Assembly: GCA_014925825.1 (NCBI GenBank)
Contig: JACGCK010000463.1
Location: forward strand, 1 to 22,073
From: Pholiota molesta
Lineage: Eukaryota; Basidiomycota; Agaricomycetes; Agaricales; Strophariaceae
DNA length: 22,073 bases
Reading direction: 5' to 3'
A program made the translations under genes and the position numbers. How positions within the stretch are numbered: position 1 is the stretch's first letter; each line of letters begins with the position of its first letter. Under the pieces are notes generated by a model. It worked only from the letters and a program-made list of their open reading frames with translations, was not told the origin of the DNA and ran no database searches. Shown here in pieces: positions 10,989-20,644 of the stretch.

Positions 10989-11440
10989 ATGGCCGACGAC
11001 GACGCCACGGAAACGCGTCCCTCGCAGCCCACGACGGCCATTGATGGGCCACCATCTGTGCATGATCGCTACGCGATCATGTATTATCTTATCAGGTACG
11101 TTTGATCTACTGCGATGCGAGCCGAACTACTCACCAACACTCTCCGAGTCTGGACAGCAACCGTGACAGCTGCGGAGGCCGTTCTCCTCAACACAGGGCG
11201 TCGATGAGTACTACGGCATCGACGGGTATGACCTCCGAGTTCGACAACTCACCAATATTCTCGTCACGGCGCCAACACGGCGCCAATCTCAACACCCCGC
11301 TCACCTCTCCCCCACCAACCTTCCAAGCGCGCGGTATCGGTCATCCAGCACCAGGCAGCGCACACTCTCTGGACAGCAACGGCGACGGCCGCCGACACCC
11401 TCCTCCACGCACAGGCGCCGCTGAGTACTATGGAACATGA
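10989..11440 (+). CDS. Hypothetical protein, two-exon model, N-terminus convincing
   Basis: After the pyrimidine-rich tract an ATG opens MADDDATETRPSQPTT and continues to HDRYAIMYYLIR, ending exactly at a canonical donor, AG/GTACGT, at 11096. Joining to an acceptor at 11148 (53-nt intron with a CTCAC branch-like site) keeps the frame through SLDSNRD and EFDNSPIF to a TGA ending at 11440, for 132 residues. The second exon already consists of the tandem units described at 11136-11970. A further donor at 11226 (G/GTATGA) would allow a longer spliced product reading through more units. No domain recognised. Exon 1 is fairly secure; the rest is one of several possible models. Confidence 0.35.
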
Positions 11441-11970
11441 GGTTAGCCGGCTGCGTAATTTGCGAGCTCGACAACTCACCGACGTGCTCGTAACAGCGCC
11501 AACATCAACATCCACTCACCTCTGCCAGCGGGAAATTTCGCAAGGACTCAATATCGGTCACCCAGCGATGCTTACTATCGTTCTCTGGACTGCAACGGCG
11601 ACGACGACGATGGCCGAGTTTGACAACTCACCGATGTGCTCGTAACGGCGTGTCGACCGATGTGCTCGTAACAGCGTCGACACGCCGCCAACTTCTTCAA
11701 CCTCCGGCTCAACTCTGCCACACCAACCTCGCAAGGATGCAACATCAGTCGTTCTGTGGACTGCAACGGCGACGGCTGCGGACACCATTTCGCGTCTCAA
11801 GGTTCAAGAGCATCAACGGGTAAGTTCGAAAACTCACCAGGTGACCAGCGTGTTCAGAACAGTGCTACGGCGCCAACATCAACATCCCGCTCATCTTTAC
11901 CACACCGACCTTTGAAAGATGCGACATCGGCCAACCAGGATGCGCCGGCGCATACCCAGCGATAGAAACA
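11136..11970 (+). repeat. Four degenerate tandem units of about 170-230 bp
   Basis: Four units share, in order, a block like CTCTGGACAGCAACGGCGACGG (starting near 11150, 11370, 11583 and 11755), a block like GAGTTCGACAACTCACC (near 11238, 11467, 11619 and 11825), and a block like GCGCCAACATCAACATCC. The first block reads SLDxNGDG in one frame and WTATATAAD in another. The second looks like an intron core with a CTCAC branch point; in the fourth unit it follows a good donor, GTAAGT, at 11821, and comes before an AACAG acceptor. The array therefore seems to be a duplicated exon-plus-intron module. Stops break the frame in units 2 and 3 unless introns are removed. Confidence 0.55.
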
Positions 11971-12509
11971 CTTCGACAACGCGTCTGCGGTTCCGTTGAC
12001 GGGCAGCGTATACCTTGCGCAGCAGACCTTTCGCTCATCCCGCCGCAAATTCGTCTCTTCGGCGTGAAAACAGCCGCACGGACGCGATCCGGACGCTTAC
12101 AGCGTGCCTCAGCGCCGCGAGGACATCGAAAGGCGACGTCAGTGAAGCTTCGGCGTACCCAGCGAGAGCGGAGCACATCGGCGGCGCGGCGGATATCGCA
12201 GCCCAACGTCGACGCCGGCGCTTGCAAGTCCCAGCCCATCCCTACGTCGCCGAGCGCACCCCAGCATCGATCTTCGTCTTGACCTACCAACAGCACCTCT
12301 AGAACGCCATATACACACCACTACGACGAACGGAACCCGCGAGCACGCCATGGGAGCCGATAGACAGAGAGCGAGGGAGGGTGGTCCATGGGCGGCGCGC
12401 AGCTCCATGTGTGTGATCCCCATCTCGTCTCGTCTCCTCTCAGTATCACGCTCACAGTCTCTTGAAGACGACCCCGCCGCCGTCGCCCAGCGCCGCTCAG
12501 AACGACCGG
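11971..12509. other. GC-rich stretch, coding status unclear
   Basis: GC-rich sequence with overlapping open frames on both strands that are rich in R, A, S and P, as expected from composition alone. No frame carries a recognisable motif. It joins the tandem array on the left to the paired repeat on the right and may be part of the same plus-strand transcription unit as 10989. Confidence 0.35.
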
Positions 12510-13345
12510 CCAGCCACTGCAACGCACGTCGCCGTGGGGAGACGGGAACAGCGGTCAGCAAGACGAGGATCGCTGGCGGAGACGAGGTGGGCAGCGTACC
12601 CGGTGCAGACCAAGTGCGGACGGCCGAGAAGGCAAGAGATCGGTGACGGCAGCGCGAGGGCAATCCGCAAGTGCAGCGCCGAGCATGGAGGCATGACTTA
12701 CTGTCTGCACGCCGCCTTCGTGCGGAACACAGAAGCGTTGGCAGAGGGCCTGCGGGGGTGGACAACGAGGCGGACTGCTCGATAGCCAGGAGGCAAACGC
12801 GACCCACCTATTCCACTTACCAACGCGGACAACGATAACGGCAACACGCAGAAGGATATGGGATGGACGACGGACGGCATGGCTTGGACGACAACGGCTC
12901 GACTTGCGAGGGTGTAGAGGACGAGAGCACCGACGCAGCTGTCGGAAAACATTAGTGAGTGCTGAACCACTTCATCGTATACGCATTACTCACCGCGATT
13001 CAGCCCCGAAGACAATCGCGCCGCCGTTCGTTCAGCACCGAGCCGCGGGATCTCTAGGAGTTAGGACAAGCCACTGCGACGCACGGCAGCGCGGAGACAC
13101 GGAAACGCGGGTCAGCTACGCGGTGCCTCGGAGTGGAGATGGGCAACCTACCACGGGCGGAAGGCCGGGGCGCAGGGCAGCGCGAGGGCAACAGTGAGTG
13201 CAGCGATTCGAGTGCGCAGGCACAACTGACTGCCCGTAAAGTCAGGGCGCGCCGCCTTCGTGCGGCATGCAAACGAGTGCGCGGAGGGCCTGCGGGATGG
13301 CGCCTCGTCCTGGCCCAAGATCCACTTACCAATGAGGGCGGCAAA
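12510..13345 (+). repeat. Diverged tandem duplication, spacing about 550 bp
   Basis: Unit A (about 12510-12820) and unit B (about 13065-13345) share landmarks in the same order: GCCACTGCRACGCACG, a GGGCARC.TACC box, GGCAGCGCGAGGGCAA, GCCGCCTTCGTGCGG, GAGGGCCTGCGGG and TCCACTTACCAA. In B, the segment after GGGCAACA is a clean intron (13194-13241, with a CTGAC branch site). The matching part of A (GCAAGTGCAGCG...) lacks the GT donor. The copies differ by many substitutions and indels, so the duplication is old. Confidence 0.65.
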
Positions 13346-13737
13346 GCGCGAGATGGCCGAAGGGATGACGGCGAGGACGGCATCATTGCTGCCTCGGGAT
13401 GGGTGAGCATCGTCATAAGAACATGAACAGCTGTTACTTACCCTGTATTTATCCAGTGCCGAAGCTCGTTAACCCAGTCGCGCAAGGGCACGGCGCCGGC
13501 GTATCGCGCATCATTGGCGAGGTCGAAGGGTTCGCGCTGTGGGTAGCGGTGAGTAATATCACGGCTGCAAACACGAACAGTAACCTACTTACTACGCATT
13601 CCAGATGAGCAAAGGGCTATCTGCGGGGTATGGAATGTGACGGCGTGCGCAGACGGCTATGAACGGCTGTGTGCCGTAGTCGACGTAAGGTGAGCAGGTA
13701 GGTTTATCACTCAATATTGACAATAGCTCACTTATAG
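12955..13737 (+). other. Run of canonical plus-strand introns; gene model unresolved
   Basis: Five well-formed GT-AG segments follow each other: 12955-13003, 13194-13241, 13403-13456, 13549-13604 and 13690-13737, lengths 48-56 nt, most with a CTCAC, CTGAC, TTACTTAC or CTTAT site before the acceptor. Between them are exon-like pieces of 190, 161, 92 and 85 nt. The first joins the second in frame (phase 2) but meets TGA at about 13345; the 92-nt piece reads VPKLVNPVAQGHGAGVSRII to the next donor, then MSKGLSAGYGM and TGA. I could not link all pieces into one frame. It may be a decayed gene, a spliced non-coding RNA, or a gene with other boundaries. Confidence 0.4.
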
Positions 13738-13739
13738 GA

Positions 13740-16350
13740 CAGGCGCACCACATCGCCATCGACGAGTGGACGTGCGCAGGAGGCCAGCGCTGACCCGATT
13801 CAGCAGAATTGTCGAGCTCGGCGAGATAGAGTGAGAAGGGAGAAAACCAGGAGAGGAGAGGAGAAGAGAGAAGAGCGGGATGAGGGAATGAGAGGAACAT
13901 CCATAGTCTTATATACTGCTTTGGTAGACATGTACGTACATAGAATGAAAATGGTGGCTTCGGGAATACTTCGTCCGTCCGCGTACGCTAAGCGAATCTC
14001 GATTCGTGTATCCTTCCTCCGTTTCTTCGTCCGTGTCCGTTCCTCATCCTTGCCTGTCTCTTGTGGACCATACTAGTTATCAATAAGAAAGCCTGTAGCC
14101 AATTCTATTATGACTAGAATACAGAAAAGCGACCAAATCATTGTGTTTCTATTCGTTATTGAGCGTAAAGCATCGAGTACATGTTTCTAATACATTTTCA
14201 AAATTGTAAATCTCATCTGTGCAGCGGTCAAGTATCATCGCTACCCACACACCCAGCAATCCCTGACTCGCTAGGCCATACTCCTATGTCGTAAAACTAT
14301 AGGGAAATGGCACTAGATGGCTTATTCCATGCAATGCTCCGAGCCCAAGCATTCAGAAATGCATCTTCTTGCAGGCGGAGAGTTCAAGCGCGCCATCTTC
14401 GCTGGCAACGCAGCCGAGAGGACCCTTGATGGCACTAACCATGGTGTTCTAGGTCGTTTTTTTTAGGTCCCCGTGCGATGCGCAATGGACTGGAAACACA
14501 CGAAACGGGGTGGGAGGAGAGGGTCATGCTCGGTACGGCTATCCTTGGCTGCCCCCGTCTGGCCGCTCCAAATTTCTGGGGTCTAGTAGAAGACCATTGG
14601 GGGTATGTATTACCTCATTCTTGAGGTTTCCAATTGGATTTGCAAGAGAGCACAAGCTCTGAGATTCGATTGATTCAATCTTGATCTTGCCGTCGACTCG
14701 TACATCCCGCCGCATCGCAGTCACCGCACGAGAGAGAAATGGTAGTACTAAAGAGATATATGTAATGTACGACCCTGATATACGGTAGATACCTTCTCTG
14801 CGTTTCAAATAGCGAATGGGGAGAGGAGGCGTGCGGTTTTATGGGAGTGATGAATATCCGAACGCCCGTCTTTGCGTTCAACACGCCAATTTACAGTAGG
14901 TTGGATACAACGAGCCACGGCCGCGGCCTTCTGTTGATGTGTAATGCAAATGCAAATAACTTGAGAGCATGTTTATCGCGTCATGCGGCACATTCAGCGC
15001 GGGCGCCTAAATCGGTGGCACAGTACTCACAGCGCTTAGCCTCGTTCGTTCACTCGCGGCGACAACGACTTGTTAAAGGAAACTTCCCTATGCTTGAAAT
15101 TTATATGGAAGGACCAACTCGAAATGACGGTTGAAGTCAGAATGAAAATGACAACCATTCGGTGTCGCACATTAATCAAACTCCTGATTCAACTTAATGA
15201 TTTCTGAAGATAAATCTATACAGCTTTTAGTACCACATAGGGCTACTTTATATTCGACCTCTGAGACATCTCCGGAGCTCTTGATACCACAGAAATTGCG
15301 GAAACACAAGGAAAATGCTATTCTGGTATGTAACACTGCATGAGCGCCTGTGACATTGTCGCGGCCTAGACTATTTGGCCAGTAATCTTGATAGAGTTGT
15401 GTTGTATTGGAATCGATATATTGAAAAAAAGCGGCAGAAAGCAATCATTTCTTTCGGTTTTGAGTGGGATTTCAGAATGGAGAATAAGGTGGCAGAAATG
15501 ATGTCATGACAAGCCGCTCGCAACGCTTCAAGCTCGTACGGACACTCAGTAAAATGATATCTGTGTATCCGTCATATCTTCTCTCTCTGTGCGAGATCCA
15601 CGCCAATTGATTTTTATTCGGCAGTCCCGTATGTAGATTATGATATTGCCGCTCGCAATGCTTCTATCTTGCCCAAAATTACATTCACCGTACATAGCTT
15701 GAAATTTGTTGAGATTCCCGCTCGCAACGCTTCAACCTTGCTCGAAATTACTGTTTATGTATTGTAATGGTTATGGGTTAATTTCAGCCAGTGGGCGCCG
15801 TGCTCCGGCAAATATCTAATTGGTATATGTACAGAAGCAATATGTTGCCATGCAAATAGCGCCAGTGCGAGGCACTCGGTTTACTTGCATTGCAATGCTT
15901 CTGATGACGTCAACGGAAAGAAGCGGCGTTTTTGGGTTTACGGCGTGATTCGGGGATGGAGGCAATGATCTAAATTCTGCTATGTCCGTGGCTTCTTGTT
16001 TGTGATGCCGCACGGTTGTTAAAATCATTGGTTTAATCGGAATCAGGGATACCTGTCTATATTTGTGTTGGCTCTACAAGATGGAAAAGAAATTTTCTAA
16101 ATAGGGTAGAAGAAAATGGGAGTTGCACAGTGAAAATAGGGAGTCTGGGACAAAGCTGCAGATACTAAGTTATGCGAGAAATATTGAAGCCGCGAAAAGA
16201 AGCTGTAGTTACGTTTGCAGCTCGGGTGGTAAGACAGAATTATGTCCCTGTAAGTAAAGAGTTGCTATTCTCGGAGATAAATAAGATGGTGAGTAGTGAT
16301 TTTGCAGGGGTCGGGTAGCATTAGTTTGGGTCTAGGAATGATCAATAGTA
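13740..16350. other. Mostly empty intergenic region
   Basis: Composition falls back to AT-rich after about 13900. A purine-rich tract (13830-13895, GAGAGGAGAGGAG-like) lies at the left end. Open frames at 13831-14076, 14539-14884, 14841-15134 and 15172-15444 have no domain, and several lack an ATG. Apart from the short repeats at 15513-15750 I see no gene. Confidence 0.45.
15513..15750 (+). repeat. Three copies of a short CGCTCGCAACGCTTC motif
   Basis: The motif CCGCTCGCAACGCTTCAA-CTTG occurs at 15513-15536, 15648-15673 and 15717-15738, all in the same orientation. The second and third copies continue with similar text (CTTGCCCAAAATTAC and CTTGCTCGAAATTAC), so they share about 35 bp; spacing is about 135 and 70 bp. 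No inverted arms or coding frame are associated. Confidence 0.6.
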
Positions 16351-16637
16351 ATGCCTGTGGATTCGCGAGTGTTCCAAAATTTGTTGATCGGAGAAACGGT
16401 GATGGAGACGTGGAAGAATTGGTCCGGCTTGGCATTCTGGGAGTATAAAGACTGGAAGTGTTTGGAAGGAATCCGTACCATTCTAACCCGTCGTAATGCT
16501 ATTCCCATAGCCCGTTCCCCATCCACAGCCCTATCTCGATGGTGCCACTATGTCCTAATGGTTGCGGATGTGAGTACTCTATCTCCTTTCTTGTCGTGCA
16601 AGTAACATGCACTGATTGAGATCATTTCTAGCTTTGA
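16351..16637 (+). CDS. Small hypothetical protein, possible remnant, two exons
   Basis: An ATG at 16351 opens 73 codons (MPVDSRVFQNLLIGETVMET ... STALSRWCHYVLMVAD) that end exactly at a GTGAGT donor at 16570. The 62-nt intron ends at 16631 after a CTGAT branch site and TTTCTAG, and the next codons are CTT TGA, giving 74 residues. The composition, with several W, F and Y residues and balanced charge, is more protein-like than nearby frames. A stop lies just upstream in the same frame, so either this is the true start or an earlier exon joins here. I do not recognise the family. The early stop after the intron suggests either a very short protein or the broken end of a longer one. Confidence 0.4.
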
Positions 16638-16788
16638 TCATTATTGCTCATTTAAGCGCCCACCGTCAGACTTAACTTCTGATCCAACTCTGATCACAAA
16701 CATTCACTCTACTTCTATGGCTCTATGTTTCTATGTAAGCTGTCTCTGACTTGATTGGTGCTCTCCCCTTGCATTTTATTCAAATTTG

Positions 16789-17345
16789 ATTTTTGGACTT
16801 CCCGCCATCTCACATTGTCTTGCCATAGTCACTTGACCGCGCTTCAACAACACTCTAACATGATCTGCAAGTCATAACCTTAGGTCAGTCCGCAAGTTTA
16901 ATTCGGTTTTCCGAGTTCCCCATGGTGTTGACATAAGATCTTATCAACTTCTGCAGGTCTTAACCTTGTTTATGTGTACACCATGCACCTTAGGCCGGTT
17001 TCCATTTTAAATTTGATTTTCCGAGTTCCTGTGGCCATCGATATGAGACCTGTCCACTTCTGCAAGTCATCTCTTTCTTTTCATGTTTACAGCTAGGACT
17101 TACTTGGCATTCAGTTGGTCCTCGTTGGTCCCAAAGTTTTTGATTTTCCGAGTTCCCATGGCCATCGACATAGAGATCTTGTTGCTACAGCCTTGAAATT
17201 GAGATTGACATTTTGGAATGACTGAAATGGTACGTGTTGATTCCAAATGCATCATGTCATTGTGGCAGCTAATTGGGCCACTCATATTTAATTAGATTTT
17301 GGAGTTACCACGAGCGGTGCTACAGTCCGAGTCTCGATGTAAGTC
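16789..17345 (+). repeat. Five imperfect tandem repeats of about 110-150 bp
   Basis: A core like TTTGATTTTCCGAGTTCCCA followed by TGGCCATCGACAT and then CTTCTGCAAGTCATAACC recurs at about 16789, 16905, 17015, 17141 and 17294. The middle three match best; the outer two are more diverged. The last unit ends in GAT/GTAAGT, a real-looking splice donor, at the position where earlier units read GACAT/AAGATC or GATAT/GAGACC. The array thus seems related to the exon-intron series that follows. Confidence 0.6.
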
Positions 17346-17896
17346 ATTTCACTCTATTTTGGTGCGGGTAGTGCCTTGATGCTGCTGAAATTAGATATTT
17401 GGATTTGCGGCGAAAATTTCCGCTGTCTCTGTAAGTGGTTTTTGATCTTCTCGGCACTCTGATTTTGACTATTGACAATAGAGATGGTCGTGTCAAGTAG
17501 ATCTTAGGCTATTAGTGAGTGTTTTTGATTCGATTTGGGGAATTTTGCTGATTACTTATGTTGGGATGCAGTTTGAATCCAAGTCTCGCAAAATCCTATA
17601 CTTCGTGGTCAGTAATTTAGATCAAAATGATCACAGCTGATTTGACTTTTGGCTTCACAGAACCCTTGAATTCGGCACACTGGTCGATGTCAGGACTCAT
17701 CATCATTTCCTTATGTGTTTCGTATGAATCATATAAGATCTCACCGTGCGCTGCGTCATAGACGCACCCCACGGATTCTGCGAGATCAGCCTAAGTAAGT
17801 GATTCTTGCTTCATGCTAAAATAATTGCAAAGTCGTCTGATTTGACCTTGCAGATAGAATTTTCCGTGCAAGTCATGTTTGAGTCCAACAAGATCT
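17294..17896 (+). other. Series of mini-exons between canonical introns
   Basis: Intron-like segments lie at 17339-17394, 17431-17481, 17515-17571, 17608-17660 and 17795-17853 (51-59 nt), each with GT donor, AG acceptor and, in four of five, a CTGAT branch site. The pieces between the first four are 36, 33 and 36 nt, all multiples of three, and all open in one frame: after FWSYHERCYSPSLD comes IFGFAAKISAVS, RWSCQVDLRLL, FESKSRKILYFV, then N P and TGA. Pieces of 134 nt (17661-17794) and 43 nt (17854-17896) follow. No protein family recognised. Good splice signals suggest a transcribed plus-strand unit, coding or not, perhaps continuing from 16351. Confidence 0.45.
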
Positions 17897-18060
17897 GTGA
17901 GTAGCGCTATTGAAATGGTTGAAAATGAGTCTAAATGGCAAATAGGATTTTCGGAGATATTCAAGAGACGTTGCACACACAAGTCCCATCGCAAAACCTT
18001 GGTGCAAAGTAAGGGTTCAATTGGATTTTATTGCAGACTACTAATTGGCGTTACAGAGTA

Positions 18061-18206
18061 CGTAGTGTAGTGGCGATTACGTACGTAGATAGCTGCAGTG
18101 CCTTGCCCTTCGGGGAGGGCTAACCTCTGCGCGCATTACACCAGAACCCGAAAGGACAGTGTGACCTAGGCTCATTTTGAAAAACTTACCCCCGTTTAGG
18201 CAGTTT
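18061..18206. other. Spacer next to the duplication junction
   Basis: A short non-repeated stretch between the mini-exon series and the decayed duplicate copy. On the minus strand it supplies sequence downstream of the pseudogene's new stop codon. No gene seen. Confidence 0.4.
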
Positions 18207-18288
18207 CTACACCCAAAACCACTCTTTTCCCTCTGGATTCACAGCTAAAAAGACGTCATCAGCACATAAAATCACGAACCTTCGCCCT

Positions 18289-20644
18289 CGCCTCATCCGC
18301 CATTCTTGAGACGGGATGGCCGCTGACGGATCCGGTTGTGTGAACGGCAGCTTTGAAGGGACCGCTGTCGGCTTGGTGGTCTGCGTTCGCGTGGGGAGGG
18401 ACGGCCGGCGCTGGCTCTCCGCAGGCGGTTGGCGACGAGTAGGGAGGGGCGCTGAAAGGTTCGTGGCGTGCTTCAACTCCTCCCGCGGAATTCCATCAGC
18501 CCAGTGTTTCGCTGGTGTAGGTCGCTTTCGTTGGGTCGAGGGTGATTGTGACGATGATGAAGCAGGAGGCTCGATAAGGGTGACACTTCCCGGACTTGAT
18601 GCGTCGTTCATCGCAGAGTCTCTCTGCTGTCGTTGCGAATTCTTGCGTGGTAGGTTGCGGTCGTTAAGCGCGTAGGCACGTTGGATGGCAGTAGCGAGGT
18701 CAGGAATATCCGGTTTCAGCGTATCAGACCAGACGAGCACATCGCTGGACCTATGTAATAGTTCGCGTTAGCAAGGCCCCATCCTGATCTATTCTGAAAG
18801 TTCCTACCATTCGATTACAAGACCATCGTCTCTGAAACCATAATGAGAACATATCACATAATGCAGTCAATATACGCACCTCCAAAACGCCTTCGTCTTC
18901 TTCAATCCAAGCTTCAGTAGTTCTTTACACTTTTGCCGGAAATACGACCTTCGCTCTTCTGCAAATTGTGGATTTGACTTTCGGCATGACGCAGGCATTG
19001 GAAAGAACTTGGCAGACTGCCGGATCAGCTTTCGTTCAGGCTCGATCAATAGAGGGAGGGACGGCGAGCGGCGCTCAGGTTTGACAGATGGGCCTGGCTC
19101 CGAGTCATGGGTAACTTTGCCTGACGAAAATCTCTGGATTGGCGGGGTAGGATGTCGAACAGGAGTCGACGGTGTAGGCTGTTTCACCGCTCTAGCGGGT
19201 AAAGGAATGCGAGGTCTGGGAAGTGGCGGCCGTATTGTAGGAGCGGGGATAGATGCGATGGGTGGTTCTGATAGTCTGGATGGGATAGGTTGTCCCGAGC
19301 TTGGACGCTCGTCATCGGAATCTAGCTTCCGACGCTTCAATGGGGTTGGGGGAAGCTTTGGAGATGGTGATCTGGAACGAAGAAGCCATTGTGGAATGTG
19401 TGCCGTGCGTGAGGCCTGCGGTTCAGAAATGGTGTGCATTGAGAAGGCTAGAATAGAAGGGGGCGTTGGTGATCGATTTATAGTTCGTATAGCAGACTTG
19501 TTCGTAGTACTTGTTCTTCGTGAGTGTGTAGGAGCGAGAGCAGGGACCGATGTCACTGATGTAGGTTCCAATGAGTCAATATCGATAGATGTATTACTTT
19601 CTGGTCGAGACCAATTCTGAGGTGCAGAAATGCCATATGTCGGGACAGCTGGAAGAGGGAAGTGTGCTGGTAATTGACCTCTAGTTGGTATAGCGTCGGA
19701 CATGTTCGTTTTACTTGCTCGTGAGGATGTACAAGCGGGAGCAGAGACCGATGCTGGTGTCATACTATGTTTCGTAGCATCAACATCGATGGGTGAAGTT
19801 GACGAAAAACTGCTTTCTTGTCGAGACCAAAGTTGAGGGTCTCGAATGAAATTCGATCCGCCTCGAGCAGGGACCGATGTCAGTAATGTAGGGTCCAATG
19901 AGTCAATATCGATAGATGTATTACTTTCTGGTCGAGACCAATTTGAGGTTCAGAAGTGCCGTATGTCGGAACAGCTGGAAGAGGGAAGTGTGCTGGTAAT
20001 CGACCTCTAGGTGGTATAGCGTCGGACTTGTTCGTTTTACTTGTCCGTGAGGATGCACAAGCGGGAGCAGAGACCGATGCTGGTGTCGTACTATGTTCCT
20101 CAACATCGATGGGTGAAGTTGACGATAAACTGCTTTCTTGTCGAGACCAATGTTGGAGTTGAGGTTTTTGAATGCAATTCGATCCGCCTCTATGCGAGCT
20201 ATGACCCTTGCCCCGATCTCTCCATGAACTGTTGCCTCGGACGGCGTGTTGCGTGTAATGTCCGCCTCGACCTCGATAACCACCTCGCTGGGAATATCCT
20301 GTTTGTTGATTGGCTATACGAGATGGTAGCGGAGGACCTGCGATTCTAGGTGGAAGTTTTTGGCTTCTTCCGTGAATCCTTTCGTTCGGTTGGGCGTCTT
20401 CCGGATGAAGGATTGGCGTCAATGATGAGGGCGTCGAGATACCATATTGCTGTAACATTTCACTGAGATACGAGGGTTCCTATATCATGAAATTAGTATG
20501 TAGTAGTTCTAAGAGATGGTAATACAGACCTTTAAAACATCGTTTGTAGTGCTGTGCCGTGAACGTTGTGAACGGCGAGCTCGTGGTTTGCCAGTGTGGG
20601 TTTTCTGAGATAAACGAATAATTGATCCGGGGACATCGGGCCGA
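18289..20644. repeat. Segmental duplication, right copy (2.36 kb)
   Basis: Direct-orientation counterpart of 8657-10729, about 9.6 kb away. It is longer mainly because of an extra 326-bp tandem unit at 19540-20191, partly offset by small deletions. Both junctions are abrupt. No obvious target-site duplication or terminal repeat flanks the block, which argues against a transposon carrying it. Confidence 0.9.
19540..20191. repeat. Internal 326-bp tandem duplication in the right copy
   Basis: Two adjacent units, 19540-19865 and 19866-20191, both run from GCAGGGACCGATGTCA to ATTCGATCCGCC. The left copy of the gene has one such unit. Each encodes about 109 residues with WSRQES, SPIDV, SRPESNTSIDIDS and LPAHFPLPAVPTYG. 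The units differ at many positions, so the event is not very recent. Confidence 0.85.

Larger units (their letters stand above)
18207..20644 (-). pseudogene. Truncated, frameshifted copy of the RGG/NTF2-like gene
   Basis: Minus-strand relative of 7296-10721. The large second exon corresponds to 20479-18880 (1600 nt against 1301), followed by matching introns, the 24-nt exon and the start of the next long exon (SDTLKPDIPDLATAIQ). Homology stops at 18289, inside that exon, so the rest of the exon and the whole NTF2-like domain are missing; the frame runs on into unrelated sequence and ends about 26 residues later (RRFVILCADDVFLAVNPEG...) at 18207. Other damage: one base is missing near 19942, where PQNWSRPE becomes PQIGLDQK; eight bases are missing near 20587 in the first exon; and one extra base lies near 20630. 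The RGG box and WSRxE repeats remain. A separate short product from the intact part (the frame 19898-18867 is open for 343 codons) cannot be excluded. Confidence 0.8.

Noticed and set aside
12139..12807. Minus-strand frame of 222 codons in the GC-rich block
   Set aside because: Its R/S/A/L-rich composition is what GC-rich antisense DNA gives by chance, and it crosses a unit of the tandem repeat seen on the plus strand.
15172..15444. Minus-strand frame of 90 codons
   Set aside because: No ATG start, no domain, no splice signals.
8657..20644. Idea that the duplicated block is a transposon or retrocopy
   Set aside because: Introns are kept in both copies, no terminal repeats or target-site duplications are visible, and no transposase or reverse transcriptase is encoded in the window.
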